Positions 36,757 through 45,660 of a stretch of 64,000 nt of DNA are shown piece after piece. Below the pieces are notes generated by a model. The model saw nothing but the letters and a program-made list of their open reading frames with translations. It made no database searches and was not told the origin of the DNA. This DNA is from Bog-756 sp963699345 (lineage in GTDB: Bacteria; Actinomycetota; Acidimicrobiia; Acidimicrobiales; RAAP-2): positions 367,597-431,596 of the forward strand of contig CAVOTL010000003.1 in NCBI GenBank assembly GCA_963699345.1. The letters are read 5' to 3'. A program made the translations under genes and the position numbers. Position 1 is the first letter of the stretch, and the number at the start of each line of letters is the position of its first letter.

Positions 36757-37134
36757 TCCGCCGGTGGCTGCCCACCGCCGGCCTGACCGTGGCCGTGGCG
36801 CTGTGCCTCGCGGCCGCCACCACCACGCCGTTCACGCCCGGAGCCGAGGTCACGGTGGCCGCCGGGTTCGTCCTGGTACTGATCGCACCCCGGCTGTGCC
36901 GCACCCCGCCGGCACCGGCGCCCGACGATCCGACGGTGGGCCCGGCGCTGGGCCGTGGTCGTGGTCCCACTCGTGGCCGCGCTGGCCTGGGAGCTCGTCT
37001 GCTTCGCCCACGGTGACCGTTCCGCCTGGCCGACGGCCAGCTCCCTCCTCGACGACGTCGACACCTCCCCGACCGGTCGGGGTCTCGCCTACGCGGCCTG
37101 GCTCGGCCTCGGCTGGGTCCTGGTGGCCCGATGA
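36753..37134 (+). CDS. Small membrane protein, one frameshift
   Basis: About 126 residues with a membrane helix near the start (WLPTAGLTVAVALCLAAATT), a second (VTVAAGFVLVLIAPRLC) and, after one inserted base near 36,955, WAVVVVPLVAALAWELVCFA and a final YAAWLGLGWVLVAR. GTG 36753 overlaps the MFS stop; its own TGA overlaps the next ATG. It is part of a coupled three-gene string. No known function. Confidence 0.6.
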
Positions 37135-37331
37135 GCCACCGGGACGCCGTGGTGGCCGTGTGGGCGGTCATCGGCCTCGCGGTCGTGGCCGGTGCGGTGG
37201 CCGCCCCGTCGTCCCGGGGGCGCGTGCCCGGGTACGGGGCCCTGGCCCGGGCCGCCACCCGCGGGCCGGTCCGACGCACCGTCGTGGTGCTGGCCTGGAT
37301 GTGGCTCGGCTGGCACGCGTTCGCCCGCTGA
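37131..37331 (+). CDS. DUF6186-like small membrane protein
   Basis: A 66-residue protein with an N-terminal membrane helix (AVVAVWAVIGLAVVAGAVAA), a basic loop, and VRRTVVVLAWMWLGWHAFAR at the end, the pattern I associate with DUF6186. ATG 37131 overlaps the preceding stop (ATGA). Function unknown. Confidence 0.6.
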   Translation: MSHRDAVVAVWAVIGLAVVAGAVAAPSSRGRVPGYGALARAATRGPVRRTVVVLAWMWLGWHAFAR

Positions 37332-37371
37332 CGGCGCGGAGCCGACGCCTGCGGAGCGGGCGGCGAGCCGA

Positions 37372-37377
37372 TAGCGT
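37372..37377 (+). promoter_or_regulatory. -10 box TAGCGT of a leaderless promoter
   Basis: TAGCGT, 6 bases, then GTG 37384. Confidence 0.55.
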
Positions 37378-37383
37378 CACACC

Positions 37384-37755
37384 GTGACCTCGGGACATCG
37401 CGTCGAGCGGCTCGACCACGTCCAGCTGGCCATGCCGGCCGGGGGCGAGGAACGCGCCACCGCCTTCTACGAGGGCCTGCTGGGGATCCCCCGCGTGCCC
37501 AAGCCGCCCGAGCTCGAGGTCCGGGGCGGGTGCTGGTTCGAGCGCGGTGCCCTCCGCGTCCATCTCGGGGTCGAACAGGACTTCCGTCCGGCGAAGAAGG
37601 CCCATCCGGCCCTCGCCACCTCCGGCCTCGACGGACTGTGTGCCGTGCTGGAGGAGGCCGGCCACCCGGTGACCCGCACCGAGGAGGTGCCCGGGATGCC
37701 GCAGTGGTACGTGGCCGACCCGTTCGGCAACCGCATCGAGCTCCTGCCGGCCTGA
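37384..37755 (+). CDS. VOC (glyoxalase) family protein
   Basis: An intact 123-residue protein: RLDHVQLAMPAGGEERATAF, YEGLLGIPRVPKPPELE, RGGCWFERGALRVHLGVEQD, KAHPALATSGLDGLCAVLEE and WYVADPFGNRIELLPA. Metal-ligand candidates are His12, His in LRVHLG and Glu near the C-terminus. This subgroup is annotated as glyoxalase or extradiol-like; the substrate is unknown. Confidence 0.85.
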   Translation: MTSGHRVERLDHVQLAMPAGGEERATAFYEGLLGIPRVPKPPELEVRGGCWFERGALRVHLGVEQDFRPAKKAHPALATSGLDGLCAVLEEAGHPVTRTEEVPGMPQWYVADPFGNRIELLPA

Positions 37756-37798
37756 GCCGGGCCGACGTGTCGGACGCGGGGGTGGCCGGCGGGTCGAC

Positions 37799-38260
37799 CT
37801 ACGAGGGGGTCTTCTCGACCTCGGCCTTGATGGCCTCCAGGGTGGCCTGCATGCCGTTCCGGTTCGTCTTGCCCCGGGCCCAGCCGAGCACGGCCCAGTA
37901 GAGCTTGAGCGCCGCCGTCGGGGCGAGCCGGAACGACTCGGTCACGTCCGAGCCACCGTCGGCCGCTTCGATGGCGTAGGCCCAGTGGTTGAGCGGCTTG
38001 TCGCCGGTCAGGACGTCGAATCCGAAGCTGGTGCCGGGCACGCACTCGGTGACCACGCACGTGGTCCAGTAGATCGGGCCCTTGCCGTTGCGCTTCACGT
38101 GGCCGCGGAACTTGGCCCCGACGGCCGGCCCGCTGGCCCCGTCGAGCCACTCGGCCTCGAACGTCTCGGGGCTGTAGCTGCCGATCCTCGTGACGTCGCT
38201 GACGAGCGCCCAGACGTCGTCGGGCGGGGCGTTCATGTGGACCGTGACCGAATCGTGCAT
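37799..38260 (-). CDS. SRPBCC (polyketide cyclase/START-like) protein
   Basis: A 153-residue protein: VTVHMNAPPDDVWALVSDVT, then IGSYSPETFEAEWLDGASGP, GAKFRGHVKRNGKGPIYWTT, VVTECVPGTSFGFDVLTGDK and the C-terminal helix YWAVLGWARGKTNRNGMQAT. This is the SRPBCC fold that binds hydrophobic ligands. ATG 38260 stands 6 bases after TAGGGT. It is convergent with the VOC gene. Confidence 0.85.
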   Translation of the reverse strand: MHDSVTVHMNAPPDDVWALVSDVTRIGSYSPETFEAEWLDGASGPAVGAKFRGHVKRNGKGPIYWTTCVVTECVPGTSFGFDVLTGDKPLNHWAYAIEAADGGSDVTESFRLAPTAALKLYWAVLGWARGKTNRNGMQATLEAIKAEVEKTPS

Positions 38261-38266
38261 GCGGCC

Positions 38267-38272
38267 ACCCTA
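38267..38272 (-). promoter_or_regulatory. -10 box TAGGGT of a leaderless promoter
   Basis: TAGGGT, 6 bases, then ATG 38260. Confidence 0.5.
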
Positions 38273-38315
38273 GGGCCGTCGGCGAAGCCGTGACCGGCGG
38301 CTCCGGTTCCGGGCG

Positions 38316-39309
38316 TCAGGGCAGGAGGCTCTCCACGTCGGCGCGCTCGGCCAGCAGCTCCTCGGTGGTGACCCGGATCCGGTCGGTGGCGAACCCGTCG
38401 TGGGCCAGGCCCTCCACGACGGTCCAACCGCCCTGGCCGTTGGCCCGTACCGGGAAGCCGAACTGGAGCCCCTGGGGCACGTCGTACTCGCCGTTGGAGA
38501 CGACGGCCAGCGACGTCCAGTCGTCACCCGGGGTGCCGTGGTGGACGGCGGCCACCGAGTCGATGGCGGCATTGGCGGCCGACGCGGCCGAGGAGAGACC
38601 CCGGGCCTCGATGATCGCCGCGCCACGCTTCTGCACCGTCGTGAGGAAGTCGCCCTGGAGCCAGGCCTCGTCGCCGATGACCTCGGCGGCCGGCTTGCCG
38701 TCGATGCGGGCGTTGCCGACGTCGGGAAACTGGGTGGCCGAGTGGTTGCCCCAGATGGCGAGGTTGGTGACCGACGGCGACGGGCACACCGGCCTTCTGG
38801 GCCAGCTGGCTCTTCGCCCGGTTCTCGTCGAGGCGGGTCATGGCGAACCAGCGGTCGGCGGGCACCTCGGGGGCGTTCGAGCGGGCGATCAGGCAGTTGG
38901 TGTTGCACGGGTTGCCGACCACCAGCACCCGGACGTCGGTGGCGGCGTTGGCGGCGATGGCCTGGCCCTGGGGGCCGAAGATGCCGCCGTTGACGGTCAG
39001 CAGGTCGCCCCGCTCCATCCCCGCCTTGCGGGGCACCGAGCCGACCAGGAGGGCCCAGGAGGTGCCGTCGAAGGCGGTGTTCAGGTCGGTGGTGGCCTCG
39101 ATGTCGTCGAGCAGGGGGAACGCGCAGTCGTCGAGCTCCATCACCACGCCCTCGAGCGCCTTCATGCCGGGTTCGATCTCGAGCAGGCGCAGCACCACCG
39201 GCTGGTCCGGACCGAACAGGGCACCCGAGGCGATGCGGAAGAGGAGGGCGTAGCCGATCTGGCCGGCGGCGCCCGTGACGGTGACGTGGATGGGGTTCTT
39301 GGCTGCCAT
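38316..39309 (-). CDS. mdh: Malate dehydrogenase, one frameshift
   Basis: About 330 residues of the MDH type 2 group (about 325-330 residues): nucleotide site VTVTGAAGQIGYALLFRIAS, VVMELDDCAFPLLDDI, LLVGSVPRKAGMERGDLL, VLVVGNPCNTNCLIARSN, RLDENRAKSQLA, the catalytic-His segment NLAIWGNHSATQFPD, and WTSLAVVSNGEYDVPQGLQF. It reversibly oxidises malate to oxaloacetate with NAD. One inserted base near 38,785 breaks the frame in the middle. ATG 39309 follows TAGCCT by 7 bases. Confidence 0.93.
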
Positions 39310-39316
39310 GCCAGCG

Positions 39317-39322
39317 AGGCTA
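39317..39322 (-). promoter_or_regulatory. -10 box TAGCCT of a leaderless promoter
   Basis: TAGCCT, 7 bases, then ATG 39309. It lies at the last codon of metF. Confidence 0.45.
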
Positions 39323-40258
39323 CCGCCGGTCGGGAGAGGCGGTCGAACCGGGGCCGGGCACCGTCCGGCGGGGCCCGGGCGGTCCGGCCCCGTCGGCTAC
39401 CGGGTCGAGGCCCAGGGCGGAGTAGATCTCGCGGGTGGCGCTCGAGCGGTTGAGCGTGTAGAAGTGCAGGCCCGGTACGCCCGAGTCCAGCAGCTGCCGG
39501 CAGAGCTCGGTGGCACAGGCCACCCCCTCGTGGCGCACCGCCTCGGCGCCCCCGGCGGCGTCGGCCGCCTCGAGGCGCTCGACCATCCACCCGGGCACGG
39601 CCGCGCCCATGCGTGCCATGCCGGCCACGGAGCTGAGCCGCTCGACCGGCATGATCCCCGGCAGGACCGGCTTGGTGACGCCCCGCTCGGCCAGGTCGGC
39701 CACCAGCGTCGTGTACTCGTGGGCCTCGAAGAAGAACTGGGTCACGGCGAAGTCGGCCAGGGCCAGCTTGGCCGCCAGGTGGTCGCGGTCGCGCTCCAGG
39801 TCGGTCGAGAGCGGGTGGCCGGCGGGCTGGGCGGCGACACCGACGGAAAACCCGCCGATGGCGTGGGCCAGCTCCACCAGCTCCGAGGCGTGGGCGAGCT
39901 CACCGGTGGTGGCGTCCGGGTCGGTGGGCGGGTCGCCGCCGAGGGCCATCAGGTTCTCGATGCCCGAGCGACGCAGCTCGACCAGGATCTCGGCCAGCTC
40001 GAGGCGGGTGTGGGCCACGCAGATGAGGTGGGCCATGGGGACCAGGTTGGTGGTCCGCAGCATCCCGGTGACCAGGTCGACGGTCCGCCGCCTCGACTCC
40101 GCCCCGCCGCGGTAGGTGACCGACACGAACGAGGGGCCGAGGGGCTCGAGCTCCCGCAGGGTCGTCACCAGCGTCGCCTGCTCGGCGTCGTTCTTCGGCG
40201 GGAAGAACTCGAACGAGTAGGTCTTGCCCTTGTCGAGCAGGTCGGCGATGCGGGTCAT
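39320..40258 (-). CDS. metF: Methylenetetrahydrofolate reductase
   Basis: An intact 312-residue (beta-alpha)8 flavoprotein: YSFEFFPPKNDAEQATLVTT, SFVSVTYRGGAESRRRTVDL, ENLMALGGDPPTDPDATTGE, FSVGVAAQPAGHPLSTDLER, AVTQFFFEAHEYTTLVADLA, KPVLPGIMPVERLSSVAGMA and VPGLHFYTLNRSSATREIYS. It makes 5-methyltetrahydrofolate for methionine synthesis. It lies 10 bases before mdh on the same strand. The ATG stands 9 bases from a TAGTCT box, so the leader is very short. Confidence 0.95.
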   Translation of the reverse strand: MTRIADLLDKGKTYSFEFFPPKNDAEQATLVTTLRELEPLGPSFVSVTYRGGAESRRRTVDLVTGMLRTTNLVPMAHLICVAHTRLELAEILVELRRSGIENLMALGGDPPTDPDATTGELAHASELVELAHAIGGFSVGVAAQPAGHPLSTDLERDRDHLAAKLALADFAVTQFFFEAHEYTTLVADLAERGVTKPVLPGIMPVERLSSVAGMARMGAAVPGWMVERLEAADAAGGAEAVRHEGVACATELCRQLLDSGVPGLHFYTLNRSSATREIYSALGLDPVADGAGPPGPRRTVPGPGSTASPDRR

Positions 40259-40317
40259 GGTCCGTCCAGACTACTTCCGGGCCCACCCGGGCGACCAGGG
40301 GTGCCGGCGGTCCGGAC

Positions 40318-41115
40318 TCAGCGGGTGGGCGGCGTCACGTGGGTCTGGAGGCGGGCCAGGGCCGACTGGAGCTCGGCGTCCCGGTCCCGGCGCGCCTGGT
40401 CGGCCTGGGCCAGCTGCGTGCCCGTGGGGGCGGCGGCCCCGTGGCGCAGCAGGCGGTCGGCCTCGATGGCGAAGGCCAGGCCCCGCAGGGCGCCGGCCGC
40501 CGTGGTGGCCGAGCCGCCGGCCGCCGGGTCGGGTGCGGTAGTGCCGGCCTGCTCGAGGGCCGTGGCCGCCCGGTCGGACTGGACGGAGACCGCGCCGCGC
40601 AGTTCGGCGTCGTCGGACATCGCCGAGGGCGAGAGCAGGGCCTCGCGGGCCAGGCGGGCGTCGCTCAGGGCGGGCAGGGCCCGACGTCGCCAGGCGTCGA
40701 GGGCCGACTTGCGGTTGCGGGAGACCATCAGGGCGATGACCAGGGCGATCAGCAGGAGGACCACGACGATCACGGCGATGAGGGCCCACGGCACCTTGGT
40801 CGGCTTGGTGGTGGTCGGCTTCGTCGTCGTGGTGGTCGGCGCCGTCGTGGTGGTGGTCGACGAGGACGTGGTGGTGGTGGTCGGACGGGTGGTGGTCGTG
40901 GTGGACGAGGACGTGGTCGTGGTCGTCGGCGGCACCGTGGTCGTGGTCGTGTCCGGCAGCGTCGTGGAGGAGGTGTCGGCGGTCTGGGCCACCGTCGGCG
41001 ACGGCGCCGCCACCGCCGACGTCGTCGGCCCCAGCACGGCCAGCACGGTCACCAGTCCGGCCGCGGCCAGGGCCGCCCGCCGCCGCGACGCCCGTGCCGG
41101 TCGGGGACCGCTCAC
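40318..41115 (-). CDS. Exported single-pass membrane protein with Thr-rich stalk
   Basis: A 265-residue protein: basic N-terminus and signal peptide (RRRAALAAAGLVTVLAVLGP), a stalk of about 60 residues made mostly of Thr with Ser and Pro runs, a membrane helix (WALIAVIVVVLLLIALVIAL) and a cytosolic helical domain (DAWRRRALPALSDARLAREA ... TAAGALRGLAFAIEADRLLR). The Thr stalk is encoded by a low-complexity CGT/GGT-rich tract (about 40,790-40,985). Function unknown. Its GTG overlaps the stop of the cupin gene (GTGA). Confidence 0.75.
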   Translation of the reverse strand: MSGPRPARASRRRAALAAAGLVTVLAVLGPTTSAVAAPSPTVAQTADTSSTTLPDTTTTTVPPTTTTTSSSTTTTTRPTTTTTSSSTTTTTAPTTTTTKPTTTKPTKVPWALIAVIVVVLLLIALVIALMVSRNRKSALDAWRRRALPALSDARLAREALLSPSAMSDDAELRGAVSVQSDRAATALEQAGTTAPDPAAGGSATTAAGALRGLAFAIEADRLLRHGAAAPTGTQLAQADQARRDRDAELQSALARLQTHVTPPTR

Positions 41116-41486
41116 GCCCCGGTCCTGCCGTAGTCGTCCTCGAGGCGCACGATGTCGTCCTCGCCGAAGTAGTCGCCGTGCTGCACCTCGACGAACACCA
41201 TGGGGCCGCCCGCCGGGTTCTCGATGCGGTGGTCGGTGCCGACCGGGATGTCCACGGCGTCCCCCGCCGACAGGTCGCTCGTCACCCCGTCGAGGGTCAC
41301 CCGCGCCGAGCCGCTCACGATGAACCAGTGCTCGGAGCGCCGGGCGTGGCGCTGGTAGCTGAGCCGCTTGCCGGGCCGGACCTCGATGCGCTTGACCTTG
41401 AACGTGGGCTGGTCGTCGAGGACCGAGTAGCTGCCCCAGGGCCGCTCGTCGGTCTCCAGGCCGTTGGGGCCGACCGAGGGGCTCAT
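41112..41486 (-). CDS. Cupin, mannose-6-phosphate-isomerase type II-like
   Basis: A 124-residue single cupin: RPWGSYSVLDDQPTFKVKRI, EVRPGKRLSYQRHARRSEHW (metal His pattern), FIVSGSARVTLDGVTSDLSA, GDAVDIPVGTDHRIENPAGG and MVFVEVQHGDYFGEDDIVRL. It equals the C-terminal half of GMP/PMI bifunctional enzymes and of stand-alone mannose-6-phosphate isomerases. Its ATG overlaps the folD stop (ATGA), and its stop overlaps the next start, so folD, cupin and the stalk protein form a coupled string. Confidence 0.85.
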   Translation of the reverse strand: MSPSVGPNGLETDERPWGSYSVLDDQPTFKVKRIEVRPGKRLSYQRHARRSEHWFIVSGSARVTLDGVTSDLSAGDAVDIPVGTDHRIENPAGGPMVFVEVQHGDYFGEDDIVRLEDDYGRTGA

Positions 41487-42337
41487 GCCGCCCGCTCCGC
41501 CGCCCGCACGGCGTTACGCAGCAGCATCGCCCGGGTCATCGGGCCCACCCCACCGATCCTCGGGGTGATCCATCCGGCCACCTCCGCCACCCCCTCGTCC
41601 ACGTCCGACAGGAGCTTCTTCCCCTCCCACGAGGTGCCGGCGCCGACCACGGCGGCGCCCGGCTTGATCATGTCCGCCGTCACCAGTCCGGCCCGCCCCG
41701 CGGCCGCCACCACCACGTCGCCCTGGCGGACCAGCCCGGCCAGGTCGTCGACGCCGGTGTGGACCACGGTGACCGCGGCGTTGCAGCCCGGGCGCTTCAT
41801 GGCCAGGAGCAGCGCCAGCGGGCGACCGATGGTCAGGCCCCGGCCGATCACCACGACGTGCTTTCCCTCGACCGGCACGTCGTTGGCGTGCAGCAGCTCC
41901 ACGATGCCCGCCGGGGTGCAGGGCAGGGGGCCGTTGGCCCCCATGACCAGGCGACCGAGGTTGACCGGGTGGAGGCCGTCGACGTCCTTGTCGGGGTCGA
42001 CGGCCAGGAGCGTGCGCTCCTCGTCGAGGCCGGCCGGTAGCGGCAGCTGCACGAGGTAGGCATGGACGGCCGGGTCGGCGTTGAAGCGGGCCACGGTGGC
42101 GTCGAGCTCCTCCTGGCTCACGTCGGCCGGCAGGTGGGCGTGGGCGGAGGTGATCCCGACCTCGGCGCAGTCGGCGTGCTTCATGGCGACGTACCGGGCG
42201 CTGGGGCCGTCGTCGCCCACGAGGATGGTGCCGAGGCCGACGGTGACGCCGGCCGACGCCAGGCGGGCGACCCGGTCGGCCACCTCGGCCCGGACACGCG
42301 CCGCCAGCAGCTCGCCGTCGAGCAGGGTCGCCGTCAT
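41483..42337 (-). CDS. folD: Bifunctional methylenetetrahydrofolate dehydrogenase/cyclohydrolase
   Basis: An intact 284-residue FolD: VGLGTILVGDDGPSARYVAM (with the catalytic Lys region), DVDGLHPVNLGRLVMGANGP, LPCTPAGIVELLHANDVPVE, KHVVVIGRGLTIGRPLALLL and VGAGTSWEGKKLLSDVDEGV, then ITPRIGGVGPMTRAMLLRNA. It links methylene- and formyl-tetrahydrofolate, feeding purH and purN next door. The start is ATG 42337; upstream in-frame sequence belongs to another frame of purH. Confidence 0.95.
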   Translation of the reverse strand: MTATLLDGELLAARVRAEVADRVARLASAGVTVGLGTILVGDDGPSARYVAMKHADCAEVGITSAHAHLPADVSQEELDATVARFNADPAVHAYLVQLPLPAGLDEERTLLAVDPDKDVDGLHPVNLGRLVMGANGPLPCTPAGIVELLHANDVPVEGKHVVVIGRGLTIGRPLALLLAMKRPGCNAAVTVVHTGVDDLAGLVRQGDVVVAAAGRAGLVTADMIKPGAAVVGAGTSWEGKKLLSDVDEGVAEVAGWITPRIGGVGPMTRAMLLRNAVRAAERAA

Positions 42338-42398
42338 CAGCGTGTCTCGGGTGCTGTCACTGCGGGGTTCCCATCCGTTCGTCGTCCGGCGCCGCCGC

Positions 42399-43965
42399 TC
42401 AATGGCGGAAGTGGCGCTCGCCGCCTGCCATGACCATAGCGATCCCCGCCGCGTCGGCCGCGGAAATGACCTCGTCGTCCCGGATCGAGCCTCCGGGTTG
42501 GACCACGGCGGCCACGCCGGCGTCGGCCAGGACCTGCATCCCGTCGGGGAACGGGAAGAAGGCGTCCGAGGCGGCCGCCCCGCCCGCCGCCCGGTCACCG
42601 GCCTTCTGGACGGCGATCTGGGCCGCCACCACCCGGGACTGCTGGCCCGCCCCGATGCCGACGGCCTGGGCGGCGGTCACCACCGCGATGGCGTTGGAGG
42701 TCGTCCGGGCGCAGACCTTCCAGGCGATCGCCAGGTCCCGCCACTCGGCATCGGTGGGACGGCGTCTCGGTGACGACCTCCCACGTCGACGGGTCGACCA
42801 GGAACCGGTCGGCGTCCTGGACCAGGACGGTGTTGCCGAGGAAGCGGTACTGGCGCACCAGGGGCTCGGGCACCGGTGCCGACAGCAGTCGGGTGGCCTT
42901 GCGCTTGGACGAGAGCTGGGCCAGCGCCTCCTCGTCGTAGGAGGGGGCGATGATCACGTCGGCCTGCGGGCCTCCGGCGATGGCCGCGGCCACCGCCACC
43001 GTCACCGGTCCGCCGATGGCCACGATCCCGCCGAAGGCCGACTGGGGGTCGCACGCCAGGGCCAGGTCGTAGGCGCGGACGAGGTCGGCGTCGAGGGCCG
43101 CCCCGCACGGGTTGGCGTGCTTGATGATGGCCACCGCCGGCTCGTCTCCGGTCGAGGGCAGCTCGTGGACCAGGCGCCAGGCGGCGTCGGCGTCGAACAC
43201 GTTGAGGTACGAGAGCTCCTTGCCCCCGTACTGGACGACGCCGTCCCACCAGGTCTCCTGGCCCGCCACCCGGTAACGGGCCCCGTGCTGGTGCGGGTTC
43301 TCGCCGTAGCGGAGGGAGGCGGAGCGCTCGAGGGTCAGGTGGATCGACTCGGGCAGCAGGAGGGCCGTCCCGAGCTCGGTGGGGTCGACGTCCGACCCGT
43401 GGGCGAGGGCGTCCTGCTCCCGCTCGTCGAGCCACGCCACGATGGCGGCGTCGTACCCGGCGGTGTGGGCGAAGGCCTGCCGGGCGAGCCGGCGGCGCGT
43501 CTCGAGGGAGATCGCCCCCGACGCCCGCAGCTCCTCGAGGATGTCGTCGTAGTCGGCCGGGTCGACCACCACGGCCACGTGGTCGTGGTTCTTGGCCGCG
43601 GCGCGGACCATCGTCGGACCACCGACGTCGATGAGCTCGATGGAGGGGTCCGAGGTGAACGGGTAGAGATTGCAGACCACCAGGTCGATGAGCCCGATGC
43701 CCAGCTTCTCGAGCGCGTCGAGGTGGTCGGGCTTGGAGCGGTCGGCCAGGATCCCGCCGTGGATCACCGGATGGAGGGTCTTGACCCGGCCCCCGAGCAT
43801 CTCGGGGGCGCCGGTCAGGTCGGCGACCTCCACGTGGTCGATGCCGGCCGCCGTCAGCGCCGCCGAGGTTCCGCCGCTCGACACCAGCTCCCAACCCAGG
43901 TCGGCCAGGCCCCGGGCGAACGCCTCGATCCCGGTCTTGTCGTAGACGGACAGCAGTGCCTTCAT
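42399..43965 (-). CDS. purH: Bifunctional AICAR transformylase/IMP cyclohydrolase, one frameshift
   Basis: About 521 residues. The N-terminal IMP cyclohydrolase part shows LLSVYDKTGIEAFARGLADL, LGGRVKTLHPVIHGGILADR, IDLVVCNLYPFTS and VGGPTMVRAAAKNHDHVAVV. The transformylase part shows SLRYGENPHQHGARYRV, YGGKELSYLNVFDADAAWRL, AIIKHANPCGAALDADLVRA and, past one inserted base near 42,755, KVCARTTSNAIAMV ... ASDAFFPFPDGMQVLADAGV and a C-terminal HFRH. It makes the last two steps to IMP. GGAGG precedes ATG 43965. Confidence 0.95.
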
Positions 43966-43977
43966 TCGGTGACCTCC

Positions 43978-44614
43978 TCAGGTGACTGGCCCCGCACCCA
44001 CGCCCTGCGTCGCCAGGTCGTCGATGAAGGCTCGGATGGTGGCCGGGTAGAGCGTGCGCTCGACGGCCTTGATGCGTTCGTGCAGGCTCGCCTCGGTGTC
44101 GTCCGACAGGATCGCCACCTCGGCCTGGGCCAGGATCGGCCCGGTGTCCATCTCCAGATGGGCCACGTGGACCGTGGTGCCCGTCTCGGGGCACGCCGGC
44201 GGCCAGGGCGTCGTGGACGGCGTGCCACCCCGGGAAGTCCGGCAGCAGGGCGGGGTGGGTGTTGAGGATCCGGTCCGCATAGGCGTCGTGGACCGGCTGC
44301 TCGAGCACGGTGCCGAAGCCGGCCATGACCACGACGTCGACGCCGGCCGCCACCAGTGTGCCGGTCAGCGCCCGGGTGTACCCCACCCGGTCGAAGTGGT
44401 CACCGAAGCCGCCGTAGTCGGCCCGGTCGACCAGGACGCTCGGCACCGAGGCGGCCGTGGCCACGTCCGAGGCCCGGCACGGTCGGTCGGTGACGACGAT
44501 CCCGACGGGCAGCCCGTCGGCCAGGATGGCCTCGAGGATGGTGCCACTGCCGGAGGCGAGGACGCCGATGGTGACCGGTGGCGGGAGTCCATCACGTGTC
44601 GATCCGCTGGCCAC
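43978..44614 (-). CDS. purN: Phosphoribosylglycinamide formyltransferase, one frameshift
   Basis: About 212 residues: VTIGVLASGSGTILEAILAD, VVTDRPCRASDVATAASVPS, DVVVMAGFGTVLEQPVHDAY, then ILNTHPALLPDFPGWHAVHD (His and Asp of the formyl-transfer site). One inserted C near 44,193 moves the frame, after which TGTTVHVAHLEMDTGPILAQ and AEVAILSDDTEASLHERIKA follow. It carries out the third step of purine synthesis with 10-formyltetrahydrofolate. GTG 44614 stands 6 bases after TAGCGT. purH follows after 12 bases. Confidence 0.93.
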
Positions 44615-44620
44615 GGGCGC

Positions 44621-44626
44621 ACGCTA
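44621..44626 (-). promoter_or_regulatory. -10 box TAGCGT of a leaderless promoter
   Basis: TAGCGT, 6 bases, then GTG 44614 of purN. Confidence 0.5.
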
Positions 44627-44655
44627 CCAGCGCCTCCAGGGGTGCGGTCCAAGCC

Positions 44656-44681
44656 GGAGGGCCCGCCGGGGCGGGCCCTCC
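44656..44681 (-). terminator. 10-bp stem hairpin upstream of purN
   Basis: GGAGGGCCCG, a 6-base loop, then its exact complement. It could end the transcript of the HAD gene before the purN promoter. No T-tract. Confidence 0.45.
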
Positions 44682-44920
44682 ACGGCCTGGCTCTACCCGA
44701 GGGACGGCAGCGACGCGGCCCGCCCGGCCTGCCCACCGGACGGTCCGCGGTCGCTGGCTCCCCCCTGCCCTGGGGGCTGCCCCTCGTGAGGTACTCATCG
44801 GCGGGGGGTGCGGGCAACCGAAGCGGGAACCGGCTTTTGCAACCGTCTGCAACCGTTCTTCCGACCTTCGGCCCCTTCCGTCCGGGACGTTCGGCCATCC
44901 GGCCGGCGTGGGCGGGCCGC

Positions 44921-45634
44921 TCAGGACGCGACGGGTCCACCTTCGAGGCCCTCCAGGGCTACGGCGTCGAAGTGCTCCAACGTGGCGAGGACCAGGTCGC
45001 AGAAGCCCCAACGCGGGGACCCCTGGGCGGCCGGCTCGGGCACGCACACCACGCGCATGCGGGCCGCCTTGGCGGAGATGGCCCCGTTGAACGAGTCCTC
45101 GAAGGCCAGGCACGCCGTGGGGTCGACCCCGAGCTTGGCCGCCGTCGACAGATAGGCGCCGGGGTGGGGCTTGCCCAACGGCTCCCACTCGGCCGAGTGC
45201 CACGCCGACATGGCATCGGTGATCCCGAGGCGGTCGAGCGCGGCCTCGATCACCACCGCGTAGGAGCCCGAGCACACGGCCATCGGGATCGAGCGCGCCC
45301 GGAAGAGCGCTATCGCCTCCCGCGCCCCGGGCATCGGCTCGCCCTCGGCCTCGATGAGTTCGGCGACCCGGGCGGTCACGGCGCGCTCCACCTCGACCGG
45401 GGTCATGCCCGTCCACGGGTGGCGGACCCACCAGTGCAGCACCGCGTCGTCGATACGCAGCCCCATGGTCTGGCGGACGTCCGTCTCGGTCAGGTGGAGT
45501 CCCACCGAGGCGAAGACCTCGATCTCGGCGCGGCGCCAGAACGGCTCCGAGTCGATCAGCAGTCCGTCGAGGTCGAAGACCGCAGCGGCCACCGGGCGGC
45601 CCCGGTGGGCGTCGGCCGACGGGACGCCCGTCAC
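44921..45634 (-). CDS. HAD-superfamily sugar-phosphatase/phosphoglucomutase-like hydrolase
   Basis: An intact 237-residue HAD protein, subclass I cap: motif I AAAVFDLDGLLIDSEPFWRR (Asp nucleophile and +2 Asp), motif II AVCSGSYAVVIEAAL, motif III Lys in WEPLGKPHPGAYLSTAAKLG and motif IV AFEDSFNGAISAKAARMRVV. The order matches 2-deoxyglucose-6-phosphatase/beta-phosphoglucomutase-like enzymes; the true substrate is unknown. It lies 26 bases after sucD on the same strand. Confidence 0.88.
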   Translation of the reverse strand: MTGVPSADAHRGRPVAAAVFDLDGLLIDSEPFWRRAEIEVFASVGLHLTETDVRQTMGLRIDDAVLHWWVRHPWTGMTPVEVERAVTARVAELIEAEGEPMPGAREAIALFRARSIPMAVCSGSYAVVIEAALDRLGITDAMSAWHSAEWEPLGKPHPGAYLSTAAKLGVDPTACLAFEDSFNGAISAKAARMRVVCVPEPAAQGSPRWGFCDLVLATLEHFDAVALEGLEGGPVAS

Positions 45635-45660
45635 ACCCGGCCGGGGTCCGGCGGCGGCGG

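Larger units (their letters stand above)
44615..44920. other. Non-coding region with hairpin and repeats
   Basis: Contains the hairpin at 44656-44681, further GC-rich stems, and three copies of GCAACCG near 44,815-44,860. It separates the HAD gene from purN. No protein-like frame. Confidence 0.4.

Noticed and set aside
44615..44920. c-di-AMP (ydaO-type) or other riboswitch before purN
   Set aside because: Some stems look suggestive, but conserved core sequences were not found and purN appears leaderless.
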